From positions 1,798,001 to 1,862,000 of the forward strand of contig JAKSGN010000006.1 of assembly GCA_024180945.1 (NCBI GenBank): a stretch of DNA of 64,000 nt. The letters run 5' to 3'. A program made the translations under genes and the position numbers. The notes under the pieces are model-generated. The model made no database searches. It was not told where the DNA came from and saw only the letters and a program-made list of their open reading frames with translations. Below, one piece after another: positions 1 to 10,300 of the stretch (positions are counted from its first letter, which is position 1; every line of letters starts with the position of its first letter). The stretch is from Macrophomina tecta (taxonomy: Eukaryota; Ascomycota; Dothideomycetes; Botryosphaeriales; Botryosphaeriaceae).

Positions 1-527
1 CGGGTGCGTGTGGCGGCGACGGCATGCCGATGGCGCTGTCGTAGGATCCGTCCATGGTCTTGTTGTTGTCGGCAGCGTTGTTAATGTTGTACATGTCCAT
101 CGCAAGCGAGTCCTGGCTGGCCGAGTTCCCCTCACCAAGGAAAACGGTCCGCAGTGTCTCGCAGAAGAGTCTCTCACACTCTCCCGCAATGGTGCATGCA
201 GCCCCCCCTCTGCGCGCCGCGCCGAGGCGACGCTTGTTCGGCGGCGTGCTCAGCTCGTCACTACTGACGGCATAGGCGGCGAGGGGGGGACTTTGTGGAG
301 GTGATGGCATTCCCTGCATCCCGTTAGTATGCTACCCGGTCGATGAACTCGCAGCCTGGAGACGTACCGAGCTGACCTCAGGAACGCCACTCGACCCCGG
401 CAGCCGGGGTAGTGGAGTAATGGAAGCCTTGGAGCGTCATGGAGGCAGCATCGACAGCATAGCAGCTGGCCTTCATGGCGGTCCAATTACTACTACTACT
501 GGACGATGTACTGGTTCTTTTCGCCAT
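1..527 (-). CDS. Ornithine decarboxylase antizyme, 5' part, with +1 programmed frameshift (partial)
   Basis: Antizyme binds ornithine decarboxylase in the cytoplasm and sends it to the proteasome, closing the polyamine feedback loop. ORF0 starts at 527 (MAKRTS...) and runs 49 codons to an in-frame TGA at 380-378, directly after TCC (383-381). A +1 shift there reads TCC-(T)-GAG-GTC-AGC-TCG. A phase-0 intron follows (367-314, donor GTACGT, branch-like ACTAAC, acceptor CAG). The second exon (313-1) stays open to the window edge. It encodes a Pro/Ser-rich stretch, then the block TIAGECERLFCETLRTVFLG, which I associate with fungal antizymes. TCC TGA is the classic antizyme shift site; polyamines normally raise shifting there. 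The conserved C-terminal ODC-binding part lies outside the window. Identity rests on the shift architecture plus this block. A non-antizyme protein with a coincidental stop is the less likely alternative. Confidence 0.82.
378..383 (-). promoter_or_regulatory. Antizyme +1 recoding site TCC TGA
   Basis: The ORF0 end reads CGT TCC TGA GGT. TCC UGA is the conserved antizyme slippery site. Skipping one T joins ORF0 to a +1 frame that continues through a phase-0 intron into the conserved exon. I cannot establish a stimulatory structure downstream by eye. Confidence 0.8.
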
Positions 528-1746
528 AGCTGATGATTGCCACGGTTGTCGATTCAAAGGGGGCAGCGAAGGGGTGAGGTGAGGTGGCTTGGGTGGCGAT
601 GAAGACAGACGGTAACAGGTCGGTATTTGTTCGGGTCGACTGTGTGACGGGCGCGAAGGCGGTGATGGCGAGGAGCGACGTGCGATGGGCTGGCCGGTGA
701 GCGATGTGGAGTGTGGTGGATGACTAGTGACTGAACAGGAGGTGGAAGTGGTGGTCTGGAGCGGAGGGAAATGAGGAGGTTCTTAGCTCGTTCGGCTGTC
801 AAAGGTTGAGTGCCTCCCGTTTCAAGGCTTTATAGCAATCACGTGCACCGCTCCTCCCTGCCGTTCCGTGGATCGCGATACCTTGGCCCCTCGCCTGGTG
901 TTCGCCACCTCCTCATAGTTTCCTGACAAATCGCATGTCTGGCCTGTGTTCGCGACCCGGCGTATGACTTTATCATGGCTATGCGCTCAGTTTGATGTTT
1001 ACTTCCCTTCAAGCGATGGCGGCCGGGGGCCTGGTGGCAAATCCATGCAACACGCCGAACCATCGAGCCCAGAATGCCCAGGGCGGGAAAAGGTTATCAC
1101 GCGCTGTCTATGCAGGGCCTCGCCAGCATTTTTTATTTTTTTTTTTTTCCCTGATATTAAGCTTTAGGCGATTCGTCTCGACAATCTTCCGGAATGGGTT
1201 TCCGGTCGCGTTTGGCTGCATGCGAGTACATACAAATACACATATACCAGGCACGCATTCCATTGGTTCACAGTAGATATGCTTGGTCGTTGATTTGCCG
1301 TCAGGAACACACCAGTAGCGTTAGCTACAGCTCCTCGCAAATATTCAAAATTCAAAGCGACTGGGTATCTCCACAAACAAAGCTGAACCTGTCCCATCCT
1401 AAGAAACCCGCGATACGAATGCATGCAATCAGGCCGAAAATCCAATAAAAATAGGAGAACAACATGTACAGTCTCGACCGAGCGCATATCAGCCCCGGTT
1501 GACCACAATACCTGGTTGATTCTGCCTCGAAGAACCACGTCCACCCCACAAATCCATAGATCGAAAATCAAGACCAAGGAATCCCTCTCTTTGATTTATG
1601 CATCCATGGATGACAGGTGCCCCTCCCCCTCTCCCCGCCTCCCCCCTTCGAAAAAAAAAAAAACAGCTATACAACGAACGCAATGTGCCTTCCCAACGCC
1701 AGATTTTGCCTCGAGATCGTACGCTAGAGTTCCATCAGCAAACAAA
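528..1746. other. Intergenic: antizyme leader/promoter and frq 3' flank
   Basis: No gene is supported here. The first about 300 bases should hold the antizyme promoter and leader (minus strand). The rest, with T- and A-runs near 1134-1148 and 1651-1663, should contain the frq 3' UTR. In Neurospora a long antisense frq transcript starts downstream of frq; nothing here can show whether that exists in this species. Confidence 0.5.
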
Positions 1747-4700
1747 TTATTCATTCCGTGACGGCTCTCCGTTCATGATCATGCTATCACTCGTCCTCGA
1801 TCGCTTCATACTCGCAGCCCTGTGAAGAGTGTGGCTGCCTTGACTACTCGGTCTCCTGTCCATGGCGGGCTCATCATCGTCCAGCTTCGTAGAATTTGGG
1901 CTGTTGAATCCGCTTCCGCCACCTGCAGTCGCTGCTGAAGAACCCGCGGGAATTTCTTCCGCCAAGCGCTCAGCCATATTTGCGTCGTATTCACGTTCAC
2001 GTGCACGAATGGCGTCGGGGTCAAGCTCGCGCGCTTGCGCGAGGAAGTCAACCGAGCCTTCTTCTGATTCTTCCTCTTCTGATTCTTCCCCGGAATTGGA
2101 ATCCTCAGGCGAGTCCATCTCAACCAGGCGAGGGGCAGCCTTTGGTGGCTCGTCTGATTCTTCAAACTCGTCATCCATCTCGGATACATCACTCATGTCC
2201 GTATCGGCGCCGCCGGATGATGAATCGAATGGGAGTAGTGAAGGCGGCGGCAATATCGAGGGCGGAAGCCTTCGCTGCTGGGCCTTTATATACTCACCAT
2301 TGTAAATAGGGGTGCGGTACCGTTTCACCCGACCCTCATCCATCTTATTCTCGTCATCGCGCACCTGTAAGGCGTTCATAATCTTGCTCGGGTAGTTGAT
2401 TGCCCGGGGTGCATGCGACGCGTATTTGTGCGCCGGGCCGCTGTCGCTCCGTACATTTCTGCATTCTACATCGATGGAGAAGTTGTCCTCTGGTACCACG
2501 CCACCAATGCCAGAGACTTCGAAATCGAAATTTGCGTTTGATGATACCATGCCTTCCTCAAGCGATGAAAGATTTCCAGGAAATTCGAGCTCCACATCAC
2601 TCGCACTGAGCGGTTCCATATCAACATCCATATCTTGAAGGGCAGCTCGCGTCAAGGGACCACGGCGCTCATCATCGGCCAGAAGAGCATTCTTGCGTTC
2701 CTTTTCAGGCGTTGCTCCCAGTGGTGTGTCTGTGTAATGATCGTAATTGGCGTGACCTCGAGGAGTCTGCGCATTTAGGTCGCCACTCAGGTCGGTGCAG
2801 AACCTTGCCTTATTATAGAAGATGATTGGCCCATCGTCACGCTTCCTCTTGGACGACGAGGTCCGCATACCGGAGCTGGCAAAGCCAGAGGAGGTGTTGC
2901 CGGTGGCTTGCGCTGGGAAGGGCGATGCTTCCTCTTCGGAATTGGGGGCTTCAGAATCAAATTCGTCGGTGGACGCCTTGTGGTAGAAGAGAGGCGTGTA
3001 AGCGAGCGGGTTGCTTCGCTGTTGCTCCGAGGACTGACCGGTGGCCTCACTTGAGGTATTGGTGCTACTCGGTCCCAGTTTCTGGCGCTTCCTGCCGAGT
3101 GCCTTCATGTTAGATTTTAACTGCTCCAACTCATGCTCAGGTGAACTATCGCTACTGTTAAGTGAAGTATCCTGGCCACCTCTCCATCGAACCTTCCGCC
3201 CGTCATGGGATATCTCCAGTTTCGAACTGTACTCTTGAAGGGCCTTCTTGACAAAGTCTATAGTAACATTGATGGTGTGAAGTTGGGCCATGTTGACGAG
3301 AAGATTAAGATATATCCATCCATGGCCATCAACAGGAGGTGTGTCGGGATCCGGGGGCGAGAAACCAAGATGGCGAATGTATTTGAGGTTTTCTGTTGGG
3401 ACTTGAGCTCTTTGCGGGTCGAGGTCTAGGGGACGCGTAGGACGTTGGTTTGGCGAGTTGCTGCCAGAGGGCGAATCGGCAAAGTCGCGATCCGACACGC
3501 GATCGCCGGCTTTCTTTGCATTACGGTCGCTCTCGACAGCGTCCTGAGGAGCTGCCATCCGGTGCTCATTCTTGTCATCCATTATACGTGCCTCCCTCAG
3601 GCCTTCCCTCTCGGCCTTGTGGCCGGTAATTTCTTCCTTCGCGGCCCGGTCAGCCTGAGCGGCGGACTGAGCGACCTCTTGCTGCTGCATGGGTTGCTGA
3701 TGTTGGGCACCGGCGCCCTTGCCTGCAAATAGTTGTTCCATACGTCTGACAACCAGCTTCTTCTTCGCCGTCTCGGTCATAGCGATCGTCTTCGGCATTA
3801 ACCCGCGAGGGATGTCCTGGAGGTATGACTGTATGCTGTCCTGTTGGCGGCGATAGTTGGATGTGGTATTCTTCTGGTCGCTTTTGTCATAGGATTGCCC
3901 GTTTCCATTACCGTTACCATTGCCTCCCGATGCAGCGTTCGAATTCTGCCCGGAAGCTGACATGGAATGGTAGGCAGAGTCTCCAAACTGGGTGGATGTG
4001 TAGGACGATAGGGTGCGTTGAGGATGAAGAGATGGTCGGTCGAAGGTAGCCACGGGCTCGTTTCCTGAGCCGTCATCGAGTTCCATGGCAAACTTCCTCA
4101 GAGTCTCCTCCAGCTCCCGCTTCTTGTGCGCAGGTAGTCGGTGCACTCGCACTTCGAACAACTTCTCATCCTGCAAGTGAGCATCGTGGATTTTCTCATA
4201 CTTCTTCAGCTTCTTCTTCAACTTTTTGTTCTCGATGGTCAAATCGTCAATGACGCTACGGAAATCCTCGGTGCTGCTGCCGTCGGTGCGCAGGTTCATC
4301 AAGGCCGGGCGGTGAGGTATTGATGTCTGCGCTTGAATTTGCATCTGCAACGGATTCTGCATGTCGGGCGAGGTTGACGAAGAGGAGTTGCGGAAGAAGA
4401 ATGGCGGGTCATCTGCGCAGTCAGCGCTGGCCATGGCTTTGATCCCGGGTAGACTTACTGTCCACGAAAGAAGCACTGTGTTGCGAGATGTTGTTGTTGG
4501 ACGTCTCGAACCATTTGCCAGCGTCACTCACCTCGCCGGAGCTCTCCTTCTTTGTACCCGGCTTCGATGAGCCTGGCGAAGGAGGATTTGCTCGTTCGCT
4601 GGAAGGGACATTGGAGGAAGTCCGAGACAGGTGATACTCGGGGTTATCGTCTCCATGCTTGCGCTTCCCAGGAGAGTGAAGCAGCGAGACAGACTTGTGA

Positions 4701-4759
4701 GCGGGCGGTCGTCTTGGGTGGGCGCTCTGAGAGGGGCGTGTCTGGTGGTGCTCCGACAT
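1747..4759 (-). CDS. frq: Frequency clock protein FRQ
   Basis: FRQ is the negative element of the fungal circadian oscillator. With FRH and casein kinase 1 it inhibits the White Collar Complex (WCC). Two exons, 4759-4459 and 4412-1747, are joined by a 46-nt intron (GTAAGT...GCGCAG), giving 988 residues, close to the 989 of Neurospora FRQ. A coiled coil (about 152-212) begins RSVIDDLTIENKKLKKKLKK, as needed for FRQ dimerisation. A block at about 296-332 (KKKLVVRRMEQLFAGK) and one at about 438-514 (LKYIRHLGFSPPDPDTPP, then HGWIYLNLLVNMAQLHTINV) correspond to the casein-kinase interaction regions. A basic SSKRKRDD is a likely nuclear signal, and acidic Ser/Glu-rich, PEST-like tracts follow. The ATG was chosen because the N-terminal exon has the GKWFETSN block before the intron, as in other FRQs. 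No breaks are seen. Confidence 0.95.
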
Positions 4760-6251
4760 GGCGGTGCCGTGTGGGCGTCTGGGTGGCGGGCACGACGGGG
4801 GGATATCAGACAGACGTCAATTGTCGAAGGGGAAGTTCAGTGGGATCCGGGATCGGCCATCGGTGGAGATGCAGGGTGCTGTGGAGATCACAGGTTGCGG
4901 CGTGGACAGGCGAGCGCTGGCTCAGTCGCGCGCGCACGGAAACGCTCGGGGGCAGAACAGCGAGGAGAAAGCGCTCGTGCGGGCACGATGAAGCGTTGAG
5001 CTTGGTGAAGAGGCTCTCAATGCCGCTAAGGGCTGGGGGCGCGATTGGGGTGTTTTCTTGGGTGGCGGTTTCCAGCAGACGAGCCGATGCGGACGGCAAC
5101 GACCAGACCGCGAGGGTCGTGTATAAGGCAGAGCGTGGCAGGCATTGCAGGCGGCAAAGGATGATGATGGGCAGGTTGAACCTCCCGATCTCAAGTCACT
5201 GCGCCAGGGTCGCGGCGATCGGGCAAAGCTGTATGGTTTGCAGCTCGCTTGCAGTCCCGTCGATCTCTCCCTGCACTGGAGTGCTGCCCTCGCACCACGC
5301 CGCCCACTGCCCGCTGCCCTCACGTGTTCCAGCCGGCTCTAGACCGCGGCGCGCCATCGAGATTGCGCCTCGCCCGCAAACAGCACCTACAACCAGCACA
5401 CACGGGCACAGCCGCGTCGGCCCCATCGGCGATGGACAGGCGTGCGCGCTGCTGCCGTCGGCATGACCGCCAATCGCACTCGCACCAGCCCGCTTGCACG
5501 GACGGGCGGACGGCGGCGGCCAGTGGAGCAGCGTTCGCGAGCGCTGTGTGCGCGGGCAGCGAAGGACGCGGCCAGGAGTGGCCTGACGCAATTGGTGAGC
5601 CCTGCGAGCGGCGGGCTTGCAGCGTGGGCGCCCCCTGTGCTGCTAACAGCCGGGTAGAGCCGAGCTAGCGCGAGCCCTGAGATCTCCTTCTGTGAGCAGC
5701 ATCGGCCCTCTTGGCGCGGGGCATTCGTCATATCCGCAGCCGCATCTCTCAACTTCGCTGCTCGGAATCATCTCCACCACGTCACCCCGTCGCTCCCCAT
5801 CGAGATGCCCCCCCCTCCAACCGCCACCCAGCGCCCGCCAGCGCCCCCAGCTGCTCGAGACCCTGCGCAAGCCTCGTCTCAAGCCTTCTGCCCTGCTGCG
5901 ATGCGCGCCCACTTTCGTCACCATCCCGTCTCCCTGGAATCGAGATGCCCACGAGCGCGACGCGCTGCTCCTATCGCCAATAAACTATGCCTGCGCGTCC
6001 GTCTCCAGCTCCTCTGCGCTCCTGCCATGCCCTCCCCGTCAGCCGCCAGCGCACGCCCTCCGCCAGTCATCGACCGTCCCTTGGCCCTGAAACGCACGCC
6101 GGCTGCCCCGGCTGCTGCGCACGCCCCTGACGAGATTCGCCACACTCGACCGACGCACAATGCGCTAGGCCCGTCCAGTCCCCTGCCCGCCAGCCGCCCA
6201 CTTTCCTGCACCACAACCGTTGAGCCTTTAAGGCCCGCTAGACCTGAGCGA

Positions 6252-6264
6252 CCGATCGCGATCA
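6252..6264. promoter_or_regulatory. Candidate WCC/light-response palindrome upstream of frq
   Basis: CCGATCGCGATCA contains the perfect palindrome GATCGCGATC, with two GATC half-sites 6 bp apart, about 1.49 kb upstream of the frq start codon. White Collar GATA-type fingers bind GATC/CGAT-type repeats in Neurospora frq. An E-box-like CACGTG follows at about 6284-6289. Assignment is inference from position and motif. Confidence 0.35.
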
Positions 6265-7319
6265 CGCCTACCTGTTTTGGGCGCACGTGGGAGTTTTGCT
6301 CCCTTACTCACCACCCTGCGCACCCACCGCCGCCTCGTTCTCACGCCGACTCCAACCCGCAGCCCTTCTTCCCGCCGGCCCTGCAACAGTTCGACCCGCT
6401 CCCGTCTTTTCACCGTGCGTACTAGCCACGTCTGCGATAGAGCTTGTTGTCGCTTTCCCGACGACAGTGGTCTTGCGGAGTCCATTCACAATGTTTGCAG
6501 GTTGTCTCTCCCTGATCGCCGATTTAGCCATGCGTGCGGACCGAAAACTGCCCTTCCCTCCGGTGCCCGCCGCGCCTTTCGATTATTTTCATCCCGGGCA
6601 CTGAAGTCCTCCCGTGCAGACGGATCCCGACGAGAGCGATTCAGTTTCCCAGCAAGAGAAATTATACGCTCAGAGAGAATACTCAGGTTCTGAAGCGCTC
6701 CCAGCAGCCGGTCAGCAGTCAAACTTCAGGGTCCCACCAGGAGCTTCCACCGGTCCCGTCGCCTTGTTGGCATACGCTCATTAGCGATCGGCGGGTGGCG
6801 AAGATCCGAATGAATCCTGCCTCACGAACAAACCTTCACACCGCAGCGCCCATTTACCCACTTTACTCGCTCCGATTCGTCAATGTTCGTTGCATACGTC
6901 ACAGGTGTGAGAGCCTATCCCCGCTTAGCAGCAAGCAACAACTCGTATTATCTCGCTCTCGGTAGCCACAACCGGATAACCCATTCAACCCAGGCGGCCG
7001 GAATTCTCGACACTGTGATTGCAGCCCGTATAGATGGCTTCATCCTTCGCACAGCGCTACCGAGGTTACACTCTCTCTATCGCTCCTCTCTGTCTATCTA
7101 AGAAGCGTTTGAACTTGGAGCGCTTCATTATGCACCAGTACCGTTGATTCATCCTGACAGCAAAGGACCTGGACGTGACCGCCGGAGCCGCGAAAGCAAG
7201 TTCTCAACGACATTGCCCCACTCGGGCATCACTGATTCCTTCTCCGGTCTACACGCTGCGTCAGAGTTATTGGAGCAAATCGTCGCGGACTGCCTTGCTT
7301 GGTTTAGCCGACCTTGGCA

Positions 7320-7335
7320 GATCGAAGCCGATCGA
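7320..7335. promoter_or_regulatory. Candidate clock-box-like paired GATCGA element
   Basis: GATCGA-AGCC-GATCGA is two exact copies of the GATCGA hexamer, 10 bp start to start (one helical turn), 2.56 kb upstream of the frq ATG. GATCGA-type repeats are the reported WCC-binding consensus of Neurospora frq light/clock elements. Single GATCGA hexamers also occur at 7816-7821 and 8805-8810, and TCGATC at 5260-5265; these could be chance, the close pair less so. Confidence 0.45.
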
Positions 7336-10300
7336 TTGGACGACAGCAGGCTCCAGTCCACTGAGGAAGGTGTGTGCGGCGGAGCCCGAGCCCCTGTTGT
7401 GCGCTGGGCTGTGAGCGTGAGCATGAGCATTGCAGCGGCATGCCCAGATTGCGGCGAGAGGGTGGGACAACATGGCTCGTGAGAACGCTCACGTGGCACC
7501 TCCAAAACGTTTGGCGCTCAAGCTCATGTGGAGGCTTCCCAACGTCAGCTTCATCGCGGGGGGGCTGCAACAGGCGAACGAGGGTAGCCCTCGAGTCAGG
7601 AGAGCATTACGTCCCCGCTCTAAGTGCTGAATAGGCGATGGAGGAGCAGGCCTATGTCCCGGTCTGGACTCGATAGTTCATGCCCATGACAAGTGCCGGA
7701 TATCCGATGGCGGCGAACGCAATTCTAGGGGCGAAGAGTCCACAATCGAACTATCCAGATGAAACTACCAAGCTATGCTCCCTTGACTTCAGCGCAGCAA
7801 GCAGTGTGCGGAAGCGATCGAAGCGGGGTGCCTCAAACGGGCCTCTGCCGCACGGAGGTAAGCTGATGCAAAACGCTGTCAGATGAGGTGATCAGACAGC
7901 AGATAAAGCGTTCTCCCTGAATCATTCTCTAAAACGGTGGGCAGCGGGTTGTTTGACATGTACTAGCGGTCCACGCTGTGACATGAGCTTCCATGGACTT
8001 CCGCCTCTACGATATTGTTCTTCTCTGCAACCGTCAGGTGAAGGAGCGCATGGGAAGGTCACCCTGCATGAAATGACGGGGGCAATGTCTCCGTGACGAG
8101 TGCTAGAGTGACCACCCCCGAATTCTTTCCTAACTGGCTTCCGCTGGAAAGACAGCGACGACAGACAACTCATATGCTCCACTGTTTCTTCTCTTCGATA
8201 CTTTCGATTACTCCTAATGACTTAATATGGTCCGCGGTTGAATACATCGGCCCAAGCAGCCTTTCCGGCTCAGATCGGTTTGTTTAGGTCATGCGGACGT
8301 GATCGCGGAGACGGAATGGCTTGTAAAACCGGCCTGTTCTAGACCTCGGCTTCAATCTCAGCTAGGCGGATACTGTCAGGGCGACACAGCATCGATGTGG
8401 TGTTGCACGAATGCCTTGGGTGGGCACGACGATCAGGGTCTTCGAGTGGGAGGTGCCGCAGCCGCACTTCCACGCCTTTTCCCTCTGTTATTATTGCGAG
8501 GCGCGCCTCATTTCGTTCTTCGTGCCTTCTAGCCCGCCCTCTTTCCGGGGACTCGCGCAACCACGGCTTGGCTTTGCTTGCAGCGGATAAACCTCTTGTG
8601 AGAGCAGCCAGTCCCCGGGAACCTTTTTATGCCCGCACATCGTCGGACAAGGGGTCGTAGCAGCCGTGTATACGCATTGGGAGTCGGGTGGGATAACGCT
8701 TACGTGGGCTGAGGCAGACAGGGGGAGAGAGAGGGAGGGCTGGCGTTCCTTTGCGTCACTGCTTGGCGGTGTAATAATCCGCTGTTGCCTAGGTGTGGCT
8801 GCGAGATCGAGATCTGTCTCGGGGTAACGACGAATGACGTTATTCAACCGGCTCCCGTCACAGCTTTCTTGCCCAACCATCTGCGAAGGCACACAGACAT
8901 CAGCGGCGGTTGTACTCCCTGATTTTTGCTTTTGGGGAGGCTGAAGAGGGATCTGCGTGCTTCGGTCGACGCTGATCCGCCACTCTTGCCTGGACATCCG
9001 TTCGTGTTTTTCTCTGTGTCGTAAATGGATGGATAGGGTAACGAGCGCTTAGGACGCTTCGGGACGTCATCTCCCATTCCTTCTTCCGTACCCTGGGCTG
9101 ATGATGATCCTTTGCGATCCGCTTTTTTTTTTTTTTTTTTTGTTTTCCTGACTTCACGACGAAAAGGTCCCGATGAACTGAGGTTCTCTTTCTTTCCGTC
9201 GGGAAATTGGCTCCGCTCAGCCCACCGACTTCTGTTGCCTCTCTCTTTTCTACTTCGTTCTTCTGCTTTCTGCGGGATTTCTGGGGTTTGATCGGAGTAC
9301 TACCTTCGGAGGTCGCAACCATGTTGTTCCGCGCATCCCTTGTTCAATGTACACATGTGCATCTTCATTTTCATGAGTTTTGTCTCGTCGGCTCTCACCT
9401 GCCTGGTTCTTGGGTTCGCCCTGTGCGCTGCCCGGACTAGCCGGTCAGATGATAGATCTGTTGAGGCGTTTTTCCAATTCTTTTCTTTTCTCGAGGGTCC
9501 GTGCGAATATTGATGCTGTGCGAATCGAGCCAACCAGAGCGGCTAGATACGATGACGAAGCAGTGTAAACTTGGAGAAGTGAGTAGGTCTGGCGAGTAGC
9601 CCGCTTTTTGGTCTGCGAGAAGGCACGCTTGTCGGTGGCCTTGTTATGAGGAGGGTTTTGGGTTTCGGGCCGTGATTGCTTGGTGTTGGCTAATGCTAAG
9701 TGAATTGTTTGGTTGCTGTGCGCCGGTGCCTGCGCTTCTCAGGTGGTACTGCTCTGATCGTCTGGTTATCTGTTTGTGCCTGAAAATATCAAGGTGTCAC
9801 TACCAGAGAAAACTCATGCATTCAGCCTGCTTACGGTGTTAGGGATGCACACAGATGGGTCTGATCGATTTTAAGGGCTGGTGGCAGGCGGAAAGCGCAA
9901 ACCGCATCTCTACTCGTTTAATCGTGTGTCATGAGGGGGTTCTTAGATGCGGGAGCCAGCTGGTCCAATCTAGTCCACCTTTCGTTGAAGTGGTGCGTTT
10001 TTGGTAGGAAGTGACGCATGGCCGATACAGACGGCACGGGCATGGACTAGAAAAAAGTCTGCCATTTCCGGGCAGGTACCTCGGCGCCTGAAGTCACGTT
10101 TTTCGTTCGTGCTATGCAGCTACAAAGGGCCAAATTCGATAGACGATGGGGAGACCAAACGTAACTACGTCAAGTTTGCAGAGAAAGAACCGGACGGATA
10201 TTTAGAGATTGGCAAAAGCCGGGTTGTTGAAGCGTTTAGGAAGGGGCAGACAGAGGTGAAGTTCGAAGAACAGTTTGTCAGCTCGAGGAAGAATCAGCAC

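Noticed and set aside
4552..5466. 304-codon plus-strand ORF overlapping the frq 5' exon
   Set aside because: It is antisense to the FRQ N-terminus and C-rich leader, with no conserved block; best explained by base composition. It does not prove or exclude a frq antisense RNA.
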